A stretch of DNA of 64,000 bases from Qipengyuania flavescens (GTDB lineage Bacteria; Pseudomonadota; Alphaproteobacteria; Sphingomonadales; Sphingomonadaceae), in assembly GCF_029688735.1 (NCBI RefSeq), contig NZ_JARULD010000002.1:558001-622000 (forward strand), given 5' to 3'. Made by a program: the position numbers and the translations under genes. The notes under the pieces are model-generated. The model was not told the origin of the DNA. It saw only the letters and a program-made list of their open reading frames with translations, and did not search any database. Below, piece after piece: positions 9,427-19,202 of the stretch. How positions within the stretch are numbered: position 1 is the first letter of the stretch; every line of letters begins with the position of its first letter.

Positions 9427-11115
9427 TCAACAGGCTTCCATAACGTATAGACCGGGGGCCGGGTCCAGCGGTTCGAAGTCCTTGTTCCCCAGCTTTGCGG
9501 GCGCCTTCTTCTTGTCGCCCGCGCGGGCCTGCACCCATTCTGTCCAGAACGGCCACCAGCTCCCGGCGACTTCCTCCGTGCCCTTCAGCCATTCGTCGGC
9601 GGTTTCGGGGAGCTTCTTGCGGCCATCCTTCTGAACGAAATACTTCGCTTTCGGATTGCCCGGCGGGTTGAGGATCGCCTGCATATGGCCCGACTGGCTC
9701 AGCACGTAGGTCACGTCCTTCGAGCCGAACAGGCGGGTGGAGCGATAGGTCGCTTTCCACGGGGTGATGTGGTCGGTCACGCCGCCGAGAATGAACAGGT
9801 CGCTGGTCACCTTGCTGAGGTCGATCTTGTGGTCGACCATCTCGACCTCGCCCTGTTTGGTGAAGGCGAGCGTTTCGTAGACGGTCAGGAAGTCGCCCAT
9901 CAGGCTGGCCGACAGATTGGTCGCATCGGCGTTCCAGAACAGCACGTCGAAGGCGGGCGGGTCCTGGCCGAGCAGATAGTTGTTGATGACGTAGTTCCAG
10001 ACGAGATCGTTGGGCCTGAGCCAAGCGAAACCGCGGGCGAGATCGTCACCCTTGATCACGCCTTTCTTCGCGGCGCGGCGCTTGGCCAGCGCAAGGCCGT
10101 TTTCGCTGACGAGCGAGCCTGCCTCGATATCGTTCTGCTTCGGGTGCAGCACACACACCATCAGCGTCAGCGCGCCGAGCAAGTCGTCTTCGTCCGAGGC
10201 CATCTTGCTGGCCAGCATCGAGGCGGTCTGGCCGCCCGAACAGCCGGCCGAGACATTGACCTTCTTGCTGCCGGTAATCTTGCTGACTGCCTCCATGGCT
10301 TCGCGGCAGGAGTTGACGTAATCGGCCATGTCCCAATGGCCCTGTTCTTTCGACGGGTTCTTCCAGCTGATGACGAAGGTCTGGATGCCGTTGTCGAGCT
10401 GGAATTTAACCACCGACTTCTCAGGCGATAGGTCGTTGATGTACATCTTGTTGATCTGCGGTGGGATGGTGAGCTGCGGGATTTCGTAGACCTCGTCGGT
10501 CGTCGGCGCATACTGGATCAGCTCCATCATCTCGGTGCGCAGGACGACCGAGCCTTTCGATGTCGCAATGTTTTCGCCTAGCTTGAAAGGCTTCTTGTCC
10601 ACCTGGCTGACCATGCCCTTGTTGTGGACCATGTCGTCATAGGCGTTCTTGAGGCCCTTGATGAGGCTCAGCCCGCCGCTGGTGATCGCCATCTTCTGGG
10701 CACTGGGGTTACCGAGCAGCGTGTTTGTCGGCGCGAGGCCGTCGATGATCATGTTGGAAACGAACCGCGCCCGGTCCTTCTCCAGCTCGTCCAGTTCGAG
10801 GTCCTCCAGCCATTGCGCCGCGCCCTTCTGCACGGCGAGATAATATTGCATGCCTGCGCGCATGAAGGGGTTGTACTGCCACGCCGGGTCCTGAAATCGC
10901 TTGTCCTTCGGGTGCGGGGCGAGGTCGCTCTTGCCGGTCATGATCTTGATCATGTCCTGACCCATGTCCTGGCTGTGCTTCATCAGGCGCTGGGGGTCCG
11001 ACGCGGTTTCGCGCAGCATCACGGCGACGGCACCGAAAATGTCTTCGCGGGTCAGCCCGACGAGGGGGCCGAGCGCGCTGGTGGATTGAGCGGCTTCGTC
11101 TTCAAGCTTCGGCAT
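9427..11115 (-). CDS. phaC: Class II-type poly(3-hydroxyalkanoate) synthase
   Basis: Polymerises 3-hydroxyacyl-CoA into PHA storage granules. The 562-residue length and many segments (QYAPTTDEVYE, PPQINKMYINDLSPEKS, WLRPNDLVWNYVINNYLLG, SLGNK-like tail) follow class II synthases of Pseudomonas rather than class I. The catalytic triad is visible: Cys292 in the lipase-like box GCSGG, Asp448 in GGVTDHITPW and His477 in SQSGHMQAILNPPGNPKA. Phasin, phaA/phaB and phaJ are not in the window, so precursor supply is encoded elsewhere. phaZ follows on the same strand and a ferredoxin-NADP reductase gene precedes it by 90 bp. Confidence 0.94.
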   Translation of the reverse strand: MPKLEDEAAQSTSALGPLVGLTREDIFGAVAVMLRETASDPQRLMKHSQDMGQDMIKIMTGKSDLAPHPKDKRFQDPAWQYNPFMRAGMQYYLAVQKGAAQWLEDLELDELEKDRARFVSNMIIDGLAPTNTLLGNPSAQKMAITSGGLSLIKGLKNAYDDMVHNKGMVSQVDKKPFKLGENIATSKGSVVLRTEMMELIQYAPTTDEVYEIPQLTIPPQINKMYINDLSPEKSVVKFQLDNGIQTFVISWKNPSKEQGHWDMADYVNSCREAMEAVSKITGSKKVNVSAGCSGGQTASMLASKMASDEDDLLGALTLMVCVLHPKQNDIEAGSLVSENGLALAKRRAAKKGVIKGDDLARGFAWLRPNDLVWNYVINNYLLGQDPPAFDVLFWNADATNLSASLMGDFLTVYETLAFTKQGEVEMVDHKIDLSKVTSDLFILGGVTDHITPWKATYRSTRLFGSKDVTYVLSQSGHMQAILNPPGNPKAKYFVQKDGRKKLPETADEWLKGTEEVAGSWWPFWTEWVQARAGDKKKAPAKLGNKDFEPLDPAPGLYVMEAC

Positions 11116-11205
11116 GGGCGGTGTCGTTCCTCTCCAAAGGTATTTTTTCTCTGACCCTGCGGCAGCAACGGGTGATGCGACCGCCGCGTTCCGAATGCAA
11201 GCAGG

Positions 11206-12519
11206 CTAAAGCGGCCCGCGCGCGGCGATCATGCTCGCGACATCGACGAACTTCTCGCGCGGTGCACCTTCGCGGGCAGCGGCCTCTTCCGCCTGCTCGA
11301 TGTTCTGCCAGTCCCGGAAGGTCACTACGTCGAGCCCGCGCTTCTCGACCAATTCGTCGAAGCCCTCGCGGCCTTTCTTCCGTTCGCCCGCGCCGATGTC
11401 CGCCTCGACCAATTCGATCACGGCATAACCGTCGGGGCGATTGGTGCCGATGGTGCCCGACGGCCCCCGCCGCGCCCAGCCGACGCAATAGAGCCCGGGC
11501 AGAATGCGCCCATCGTCATTGGCGAAGCGGCCCGCCCGCTCGTCGAACGGCACGCCTTCGATCGGCGACGAGCGATACCCGATGCATGTCACCACCAGAT
11601 CGGCGGGGATGGAATAGGTCTCCCCTGTCGCCACTGCGCGTCCGGCCTCGACCCTGGTCCGCTCGACCTCGACCGACGTGACCCTGCCGTACTCGCCGTG
11701 AAAGGCCGTGGGGCTGGCAAAAAAGTCGAACTCGATCGCAATCGGTTTTTCGCCATGGATGTTCTGCGGGATCGCGGCGAAATCGCGCAGGAGCGTCACC
11801 GATTTGCGCAGGCCTGGTTCGAGGATCGAGTCGTCATCGACCGGCGGCAGATCGGATTTATCGACCTGCGGGCTGGCCCGTTCGAGATGCATGAGTTCGC
11901 CCAGTTCCTTGGGCGTCATCATGATCTGGTGAGGGCCGCGTCTACCGACGATCGTAATGGTTTCCATATTCGACGCCGCCAGCGCATCGAGCGCATGGGC
12001 GACGATGTCGGAGCCTGCAAACTCCTGTTCAGATTTCGAGAGCATGCGCGCGACGTCGAGCGCGACATTGCCCATGCCGATCACCACGGCATGCCGACCG
12101 GAGAGGTCCGGCGCCAGGTCGGCAAACTGCGGATGGCCATTGTACCAGCCCACGAACGCCGCGCTGCCGAAGACGTTCGCAAGATCGTGTCCGTCGAGGT
12201 TCAGCTGCCGATCGTTCGGCGCTCCGGTGGCGAGGATGACCGCGTCATAGAGAGACTGCAGTTCCGCTATCGAAACGTCGCTGCCGACCGATACATTGCC
12301 GACGAAGCGGACGTTATCCGACAAGGCCGTCTTCTCGTATCGCCGCGATACGAGCTTGATCGACTGGTGGTCGGGCGCGACGCCCGTCCGGATCAGGCCG
12401 TAGGGGACCGGCAACTGGTCGAACACGTCGACCCGGACTTCCTCGCCCCATTTCTTCGCTGCGGCTTCCGCCGTGTAGTAGCCCGCAGGCCCCGAGCCCA
12501 CGATCGCGATATGCCGCAT
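11206..12519 (-). CDS. Ferredoxin/adrenodoxin-type NADP+ reductase (FprA-like)
   Basis: FAD flavoprotein of 437 residues resembling adrenodoxin reductase and mycobacterial FprA, which moves electrons between NADPH and ferredoxin. It begins with the FAD-binding IAIVGSGPAGYYTAEAA, then PVPYGLIRTGVAPDH, a conserved family segment. The NADP-binding VVIGMGNVALDVARML and VGRRGPHQ are intact, and the C-terminal YCVGWARRGPSGTIGTNRPD is typical. GGAGGACCTTG directly before the ATG at 12519 supports that start over a TTG one codon earlier. The ferredoxin partner is not in the window; korAB at 58398-61447 also needs ferredoxin. Confidence 0.92.
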   Translation of the reverse strand: MRHIAIVGSGPAGYYTAEAAAKKWGEEVRVDVFDQLPVPYGLIRTGVAPDHQSIKLVSRRYEKTALSDNVRFVGNVSVGSDVSIAELQSLYDAVILATGAPNDRQLNLDGHDLANVFGSAAFVGWYNGHPQFADLAPDLSGRHAVVIGMGNVALDVARMLSKSEQEFAGSDIVAHALDALAASNMETITIVGRRGPHQIMMTPKELGELMHLERASPQVDKSDLPPVDDDSILEPGLRKSVTLLRDFAAIPQNIHGEKPIAIEFDFFASPTAFHGEYGRVTSVEVERTRVEAGRAVATGETYSIPADLVVTCIGYRSSPIEGVPFDERAGRFANDDGRILPGLYCVGWARRGPSGTIGTNRPDGYAVIELVEADIGAGERKKGREGFDELVEKRGLDVVTFRDWQNIEQAEEAAAREGAPREKFVDVASMIAARGPL

Positions 12520-12712
12520 CAAGGTCCTCCCCCGAGAAACGCGCAGTCACACTGCACAAGCCAGCCCATGCTGGCAAGCGCCTGCCGCAGCCGCGCAGTG
12601 GGGACGGCATGCGATGGTTATCCGTTTGGAAAGAAATTCGCCCTAGTGAGGCCAGTCACATGGACCTCGCACCCGATCGGGCGCGACGTCGACTAGCGGA
12701 TAGGGATTGCCA

Positions 12713-14929
12713 ATGGCTGGCTTTTTCTCGCGCGGTGCGCGGGCAAGGAAGGAAATAGAGGAAGAAGCAGCGGAGAGCGAGCTGAAGCTGATCAGCCACG
12801 CCGATCTGCGGCGCCGCGTCCAGCTGCTGGATTCTTTCGAGAATGCCGGTCTCGGCTGGTTCTGGGCCACCGACGGCCAGGGCCGTCTGATCTATCTGTC
12901 CGAAAATGCGCTCGAGAAGCTCGGTGAGGATGGAGCCTCGCTGATGGGCAAGCAATTGACCGAGGTTTTCGAACCGGAGACGGATGAAAGTCTGGATCAG
13001 CAAGTTCAGCGGCCGCTGCCGTTCCTGCTCGGAGCGCGCAACTCGATTTCGCAGTTGGTCGTCAAGGTCATCGCCGGAAACCGCGTGCAATGGTGGGAGA
13101 TTGCCGGCAAGCCGCAATTCGATGCACAGCAGGAATTCGTCGGCTATCGAGGTAGCGCGAAGGACGTCACGGCCACGTTCCAAAGTTCCAAGGATGCCGA
13201 ACGGCTGTCGCAATACGACTCGCTGACCGGTCTTGCGAACCGCCACCGGATGACGAAGCGGCTGACATCGATTCTGACCGCATTCCGCAATTCGAAGCGC
13301 AGCTGCGCGCTGCTGATGCTCGATCTCGACCGCTTCAAGCAGGTCAACGACACGCTGGGACACCCGGCTGGCGACGAATTGCTCCGCCAGGTCGCCGCTC
13401 GCATCGAGAAGGTCATCGGCAACCGGGGCGAAATCGGACGGCTCGGCGGCGATGAATTCCAGATCATCATTCCCGACATGGATGATCGGGGCGAGTTGGG
13501 GGAGCTGGGCCAGCGCCTCATCCAGATGATTTCGCAGCCCTATCAGATCAGCGGCTCGCGCGCCGTCATCGGGACCTCCGTGGGTATCGCAGTGTCGCCT
13601 TATGACGGTGTCGAAACCGACGAGCTGGTCAAGGCTGCCGACCTTGCACTTTATGCGGCCAAAGGCGGTGGGCGCGGCCAGTACCGTTTCTATCATATCG
13701 ATTTCACAGACGGCGCGAAGCATCGCCGAGAAATCGAGGAGGATCTGCGCGACGCCCTCGAGAATGAATCGCTGGAGATGTATTACCAGCCGATCGTCGA
13801 ATCCAAGACCAACAAGCTCAAGTGCCTGGAAGCGCTCATGCGGTGGGAGCATCCGGAGCGCGGCTTCGTCTCGCCGGGTATCTTCATTCCGGTCGCCGAA
13901 GATATCGGCCTTATTACCGAGCTGGGCGAATGGGCCCTGCGCCGCGTATGCTTCCAGGCCAAGGAATGGCCGCTGGAATTGCGAGTGGCCGTCAACGTCT
14001 CCGCCATCCAGTTCGCGCGGGACGACTTTCCGGAACTGGTGAAATCCATCCTCCTGGAGACGACACTGGAGCCGCATCGGCTCGAGCTGGAAATAACCGA
14101 AAGCGTTTTCGTCGGCGATCCGAAGCGTACGCAAGAAAAATTCGAGGAGCTCAAGCGCCTCGGCGTGCGCCTCGCGCTGGACGATTTCGGAACCGGCTAC
14201 AGCTCGCTAAGCTATCTCCAGTACGCACCGTTCGACAAGATCAAGATCGACCAGAGCTTCGTCCGCGGTGCGACGGAGAAGGGGAATAACAATCCTGCGA
14301 TCATGAGCGCGATCGTGAATCTGGCCGAGTCCCTCAAGATGGAAACGGTGGCCGAGGGCGTCGAGACGAAGGACGAGTTGACGCTGGTGACCGAACGCGG
14401 CGCCAGCCACGTGCAAGGCTTCATTTTCTCGCAGGCTATTTCGCAAGAAGAGTTGCTCGAGCGACTGGAACGCAAAGACGTGTTCTTCGAACCGCGCGGC
14501 CCGGAGAAATATCGCGCCGAACGAAAATCGGTCTATCGCAAGATCAAGCTGATCCACGACGACCACGTTTACAACGTCACTCTTCGCAATCTTTCGAAGA
14601 CCGGCGCGATGATCGAAGGCTTGCTCGATGTTCCGGTAGATACGCCGGTGGTCCTCAATCTGGGCGGTGGCCAGCTGGCCGTCGCAAAGGTCAGGCGCTC
14701 GGACGGATCGATCCAGGGCGTGGAGTTCGAATCCCCGTTGATCAGCGATGGGGCCGACGGACTGTGTACTCGTCACCGCGTTTCGCCCTACCAGATCGAA
14801 GCAGCCGGCAAGCCGTTGGCGAGCCTGCCGGAGGACCCGTACGAATTGCTCAAGCTGGAGATGTCGGGCGGCGGCATGAGACCGCGCAGTTTCCTTCAAG
14901 TCGACAGCTCCTCATCGCGGAAGAAATAA
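12713..14929 (+). CDS. PAS-GGDEF-EAL-PilZ cyclic-di-GMP protein
   Basis: Soluble c-di-GMP signalling protein of 738 residues without evident transmembrane segments. The order is a PAS-like sensor (about 40-160), a GGDEF domain with intact GGDEF at 245-249, an EAL domain, and a C-terminal PilZ domain (about 600-700, RKSVYR and NLSKTGAMIEG). The EAL site is complete: EAL at 373-375 in LEALMRWEHP, VNVSAIQF, ITES and DDFGTGYSSLSYL from 490. No RxxD inhibitory site precedes GGDEF. It could both make and degrade c-di-GMP and also bind it. The start used is the ATG at 12713; a TTG two codons earlier is less likely. A paralogue follows 98 bp downstream. Confidence 0.93.
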   Translation: MAGFFSRGARARKEIEEEAAESELKLISHADLRRRVQLLDSFENAGLGWFWATDGQGRLIYLSENALEKLGEDGASLMGKQLTEVFEPETDESLDQQVQRPLPFLLGARNSISQLVVKVIAGNRVQWWEIAGKPQFDAQQEFVGYRGSAKDVTATFQSSKDAERLSQYDSLTGLANRHRMTKRLTSILTAFRNSKRSCALLMLDLDRFKQVNDTLGHPAGDELLRQVAARIEKVIGNRGEIGRLGGDEFQIIIPDMDDRGELGELGQRLIQMISQPYQISGSRAVIGTSVGIAVSPYDGVETDELVKAADLALYAAKGGGRGQYRFYHIDFTDGAKHRREIEEDLRDALENESLEMYYQPIVESKTNKLKCLEALMRWEHPERGFVSPGIFIPVAEDIGLITELGEWALRRVCFQAKEWPLELRVAVNVSAIQFARDDFPELVKSILLETTLEPHRLELEITESVFVGDPKRTQEKFEELKRLGVRLALDDFGTGYSSLSYLQYAPFDKIKIDQSFVRGATEKGNNNPAIMSAIVNLAESLKMETVAEGVETKDELTLVTERGASHVQGFIFSQAISQEELLERLERKDVFFEPRGPEKYRAERKSVYRKIKLIHDDHVYNVTLRNLSKTGAMIEGLLDVPVDTPVVLNLGGGQLAVAKVRRSDGSIQGVEFESPLISDGADGLCTRHRVSPYQIEAAGKPLASLPEDPYELLKLEMSGGGMRPRSFLQVDSSSSRKK

Positions 14930-15027
14930 CCCTTCGAACCAAGTCGCGGCTGGTCGGTGTTAGCCAAAAAATAACCATTGTCGGCTAGCTCGTATTCATA
15001 ACGTCATTGCCGTGAGGTAAGCAGAGT

Positions 15028-17220
15028 ATGGGGGCGATGCCCTTCTCGGAACTCTTCAAGGGAAAGAAGCCTTCGGGCGCACGCAGCAGCGTGTCTCCCG
15101 ATGGCGTGAGTGCCGATGAAAAGGCTGCCGTTGTCGAGCAAATCGAAGACAGCGGCGCTTACGGCTTCTGGACTACCGACGGCCGTGGCAATGTGGCCTA
15201 TCTCAGCCGCTGGATCGTTGAGGCTGTCGGCAAGGATTTCGCCGCGCTGGTCCACCAGCCGATGCAGCACGTTTTCTCGCCGGTCGAAGGCGAGATCGAC
15301 GGGCGCTCGCTCGGCCTCAAGCTCGGCACGCGCAAGAGCTTTTCGGGGCTGGCGGTCAAGGCGGAAACCGACGGCGGCAAGCTGGTGTTGCGGCTCAGCG
15401 GCCGCCCCCTTTACGACGCTGCCGGCGACTTCCTTGGCTTCCGCGGTACCGCGATCGATGTGACCGAGGAATTCGTTGCGGAAGAAGAGGCCAATCGCCT
15501 CGCCAAATACGATTCGCTTACCGGTCTCGCCAATCGCCACCGCATGGAACAGCGCATCGACTCTACGCTGCATGCTTTCAAGAGTGCCGAACGCGCCGCA
15601 GCGCTGATGATGCTCGACCTCGACAAATTCAAGCAGGTGAACGACACGCTCGGCCATGCCGCCGGCGACCAGCTGCTGCAGCAGGTGGCCGACCGCCTGC
15701 GCGGGGCTGTGGCAGGGCGCGGCGAAATCGGCCGGCTTGGCGGCGACGAATTCCAGATACTCATTCCCGACCTCGACGACCGCGGCGAATTGGGCGAGAT
15801 CGCGAAGCGGATCATCCAGATCCTTTCCCAACCCTATTCGGTCGAAGAAGGCCGCTGCACCATTGGCTGCTCTGTCGGCGTCGCGGTCGCACCGTATGAC
15901 GGGGTGGAACGGGAGGAGCTGACCCGTGCAGCCGACCTCGCGCTTTATGCCTCGAAGAATGGCGGTCGCGGCCAGTTCCGCTTCTATGCCGGCGATCTGG
16001 AGCACGAAGCGACGCTCCGCAAGCGGATGGAAGAGGACCTGGCAGAGGCCATCGAGGCCGGTCATTTCACGCTGGAATACCAGCCCGTCGTGTCGCTGGC
16101 GGACAACCGCGTCACGGCGCTCGAAGCGCAATACTGCTGGTCCGATGAGGATCGGGGACGTGTAGAGCCGGAGACTTTCCTGCCGGTGGCGGAAGGCAGC
16201 CGGCTGATCGTACCGATCGGGGAATGGGGCCTGCGAAAGGCCTGCGAAGATGCGATGAATTGGCCGGATTCACTGATCGTCTCTCTGCAAATCTCGCCAG
16301 TGCAATTCGAGACCAGCGGCTTTGTCGACACCGTCGAGCAGGCGCTGGAGGCGACCGATCTCGATCCTGCACGGCTCGAGTTGCGACTGCCGGAATCGGT
16401 CCTTCTGGGCGACGGATCGAAGGTCGATGCAGCGCTCGCGCGGCTATTCAAGCTAGGTGTGCGCCTTACGCTCGACCAGTTCGGAAGCGGCCTGTCGTCG
16501 CTCAGCTATCTGCGCCGGGCGCCGCTTAACGCGCTCAGGATCGGCGAGGAATTCTTCGAACCCGTCATGGGCAACGACCTCGGCGATATCGAACTCGTCC
16601 GCGCCGTCGTCGCGCTCGCAGGTGCCATGGGGATGGAAACCGTTGCTTCCGGCGTCCATGCGATGAAACTGATGGAAGAACTGAAGCAGCTTGGTGTCTA
16701 TCATGCCTGCGGCTTCGTCTACTCGGGCGCACTGACGGCTGAGCAGGTGCTGGAGGACATCGCCGACGGTGATTGGACGATTGCTCCCAGCGATGCGGGT
16801 ACCCAACGTGCGACTCGCCGCACGGTGTTCCGAAAGATCGGCCTTATCCACGAGGACCATTATTACGATGTGACGCTGCGCAATCTTTCGCGCACCGGGG
16901 CGATGATCCAGGGGCTGGAGGATGTGCCTGCCGGGACCATGTTCGTGCTCGACTTTGGGCAAGGCCAGCTCGCAGTATGCACCGTCCGCCGCTCTATGGA
17001 TGACACGCAAGGTGTGGAATTCGAGCAGGAACTGGTCGACGATGGGGCAGGGGGGCTGTGCACCCGCCATCGGGTGAGTCCCTACGAGCTGGCAACTGCC
17101 GGTGCGCCGCTGCAGGCCCTGCCGCCGGGCAAATACGCTCCGGCTAGCGGCTTGGCCACGGGCGGGTCCTACGCGCAATTCAAGCTCTCGGCGAATGCGC
17201 CGAAGCAGCAGGCGGCTTGA
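15028..17220 (+). CDS. PAS-GGDEF-degenerate EAL-PilZ protein, paralogue of the preceding gene
   Basis: This 730-residue protein has the same domain order as its upstream neighbour and is clearly a tandem duplicate. The GGDEF motif at 238-242 is intact, and no RxxD inhibitory site is seen. The EAL domain has lost its catalytic signature: EAL became EAQ at 366-368, the second Asp of DDFGTG became Gln (DQFGSG from 483), ITES became LPES, and VNVS became LQIS. The domain is therefore probably not a phosphodiesterase and may act as a binding or regulatory module (inference). The C-terminal PilZ domain keeps NLSRTGAMIQG. GAGGTAAG about 11 bases before the ATG supports the start. Confidence 0.92.
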   Translation: MGAMPFSELFKGKKPSGARSSVSPDGVSADEKAAVVEQIEDSGAYGFWTTDGRGNVAYLSRWIVEAVGKDFAALVHQPMQHVFSPVEGEIDGRSLGLKLGTRKSFSGLAVKAETDGGKLVLRLSGRPLYDAAGDFLGFRGTAIDVTEEFVAEEEANRLAKYDSLTGLANRHRMEQRIDSTLHAFKSAERAAALMMLDLDKFKQVNDTLGHAAGDQLLQQVADRLRGAVAGRGEIGRLGGDEFQILIPDLDDRGELGEIAKRIIQILSQPYSVEEGRCTIGCSVGVAVAPYDGVEREELTRAADLALYASKNGGRGQFRFYAGDLEHEATLRKRMEEDLAEAIEAGHFTLEYQPVVSLADNRVTALEAQYCWSDEDRGRVEPETFLPVAEGSRLIVPIGEWGLRKACEDAMNWPDSLIVSLQISPVQFETSGFVDTVEQALEATDLDPARLELRLPESVLLGDGSKVDAALARLFKLGVRLTLDQFGSGLSSLSYLRRAPLNALRIGEEFFEPVMGNDLGDIELVRAVVALAGAMGMETVASGVHAMKLMEELKQLGVYHACGFVYSGALTAEQVLEDIADGDWTIAPSDAGTQRATRRTVFRKIGLIHEDHYYDVTLRNLSRTGAMIQGLEDVPAGTMFVLDFGQGQLAVCTVRRSMDDTQGVEFEQELVDDGAGGLCTRHRVSPYELATAGAPLQALPPGKYAPASGLATGGSYAQFKLSANAPKQQAA

Positions 17221-17378
17221 TCTCTATTACGATACCCGGCTTTCGATCGACGAAGAGCTTGAAATAAGCGGACCTGGACCGGATCAGTCTTCGCCGTGAA
17301 CCTGGGCTCTGGCAAAAAGCACTTTCCTACACGCATTGCTGCTGACACGGGTCTGGTTCGTCGCTAATTGCGCGGGCG

Positions 17379-19196
17379 ATGACTGACCTTTCGAAGATCC
17401 GCAATTTCTCGATCATAGCCCATATCGACCATGGCAAGTCGACGCTGGCCGACCGGCTGATCCAGCATTGCGGAGGGCTGACCGATCGCGAGATGTCCGA
17501 GCAAGTGCTTGATAACATGGACATCGAGAAGGAGCGCGGGATCACCATCAAGGCGCAGACCGTGCGCCTCGACTACACCGCCAAGGATGGCGAGACCTAT
17601 GAGCTCAACCTCATGGACACGCCCGGCCATGTCGATTTCGCCTACGAGGTCTCCCGCTCCCTCGCCGCGTGCGAAGGCGCGCTGCTGGTGGTGGACGCGG
17701 CGCAGGGCGTCGAGGCCCAGACCCTCGCCAATGTCTACCAGTCGATCGAGCACGATCACGAAATCGTCCCCGTCATCAACAAGATCGACCTCCCCGCCGC
17801 CGAGCCCGACAAGGTCCGCGCGGAGATAGAAGACATCATCGGCCTCGACGCATCCGACGCCGTCCTCACCTCCGCCAAGTCCGGCATCGGGATCGAGGAC
17901 ACGCTCGAGGCGCTCGTCGCCCGCATCCCGCCCCCCACGGGCGACCGCGACGCGCCGCTCAAGGCCATGCTCGTCGACTCTTGGTACGACCCTTACCTCG
18001 GCGTCGTCATCCTCGTGCGCGTGATGGACGGGGTCATCAAGAAGGGCCTCAACGTCAAATTCATGCAGGGCGGCACGCAGCACCTGATCGACCGCGTCGG
18101 CTGCTTCACCCCCAAGCGCACCGACCTGCCCGAGCTCGGCCCCGGCGAGATCGGCTTCATCACCGCGCAGATCAAGGAAGTCGAACAGGCCAAGGTCGGC
18201 GACACGATCACCACGCTGAAGGGCGGGGCGGAAAAGGCGCTGCCGGGCTACAAGGAAGTCCAGCCCGTGGTCTTCTGCGGCCTCTTCCCGGTCGACGCGG
18301 CGGATTTCGAGAAGCTGCGCGAAAGCATCGGCAAGTTGCGCCTCAACGATGCCAGCTTCAGCTACGAGATGGAAAGCTCCGCCGCGCTGGGCTTCGGCTT
18401 TCGCGCCGGCTTCCTCGGCCTGCTGCACCTGGAGATCATCCAGGAACGCCTCTCCCGCGAATACGACCTCGACCTCATCACCACGGCCCCCTCCGTGGTC
18501 TACCGCGTCCACCTCGGCCATACGAAGAACGAGGACGCGCAGACGATCGACATCCACAATCCCGCCGACTGGCCCGACGTCAACCGAATCGAGACGGTGG
18601 AGGAACCGTGGATCAAGGCGGTGATCTACACGCCCGACGATTATCTCGGCGCGATCCTGAAACTGTGCCAGGACCGCCGCGGCATCCAGACCGACCTCAC
18701 CTATGTCGGCGGCCGCGCACAGGTGAGCTACGAGCTGCCGCTGAACGAGGTGGTGTTCGACTTCTACGACCGCCTGAAATCGATCAGCCGCGGCTATGCC
18801 AGCTTCGATTACGAACAGATCGGCCTGCGCGAAGGCGACCTCGTGAAGATGAACATCCTCGTCAACAACGAGCCGGTCGACGCGCTATCGCTGATCGTCC
18901 ACCGCAGCGTTGCGGAAGAGCGCGGCCGCGGCATGTGCGAGCGCCTGAAAGACCTCATCCCGCGCCATCTGTTCAAGATCCCGATCCAGGCGGCGATCGG
19001 CGGCAAGATCATCGCCCGCGAAACCATCGCCGCCCTGCGCAAGGACGTGACCGCCAAGTGCTACGGCGGCGACATCACGCGCAAGAAAAAGCTGTTGGAA
19101 AAGCAGAAGAAGGGCAAGGCACGAATGCGCGAGTATGGCAACGTGAGCATCCCGCAGGAGGCGTTTATCGCCGCGCTGCGGATGGGGGAGGAATAG
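17379..19196 (+). CDS. lepA: Elongation factor 4 (ribosomal back-translocase GTPase)
   Basis: LepA/EF4 is an EF-G-like translational GTPase. The 605-residue protein has the normal length. It begins [19 protein letters not shown] (G1), keeps RGITIKAQT (G2), [12 protein letters not shown] (G3) and NKIDLP (G4), and ends with the LepA-specific C-terminal domain [20 protein letters not shown]. The 158-bp spacer upstream shows no RNA gene. A restriction endonuclease gene starts 6 bp after the stop, and its ribosome-binding site lies within the last lepA codons. Confidence 0.97.
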   Translation: MTDLSKIRNFSIIAHIDHGKSTLADRLIQHCGGLTDREMSEQVLDNMDIEKERGITIKAQTVRLDYTAKDGETYELNLMDTPGHVDFAYEVSRSLAACEGALLVVDAAQGVEAQTLANVYQSIEHDHEIVPVINKIDLPAAEPDKVRAEIEDIIGLDASDAVLTSAKSGIGIEDTLEALVARIPPPTGDRDAPLKAMLVDSWYDPYLGVVILVRVMDGVIKKGLNVKFMQGGTQHLIDRVGCFTPKRTDLPELGPGEIGFITAQIKEVEQAKVGDTITTLKGGAEKALPGYKEVQPVVFCGLFPVDAADFEKLRESIGKLRLNDASFSYEMESSAALGFGFRAGFLGLLHLEIIQERLSREYDLDLITTAPSVVYRVHLGHTKNEDAQTIDIHNPADWPDVNRIETVEEPWIKAVIYTPDDYLGAILKLCQDRRGIQTDLTYVGGRAQVSYELPLNEVVFDFYDRLKSISRGYASFDYEQIGLREGDLVKMNILVNNEPVDALSLIVHRSVAEERGRGMCERLKDLIPRHLFKIPIQAAIGGKIIARETIAALRKDVTAKCYGGDITRKKKLLEKQKKGKARMREYGNVSIPQEAFIAALRMGEE

Positions 19197-19202
19197 ATCA
19201 AG

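Noticed and set aside
12656-14134. 492-residue open frame antisense to the first GGDEF/EAL gene
   Set aside because: A GC-driven shadow of a well-supported gene, with no ribosome-binding site or recognisable motif.
17221-17378. tRNA or small RNA gene before lepA
   Set aside because: No cloverleaf arms, TTCRANNC-like T loop or strong hairpin could be found.
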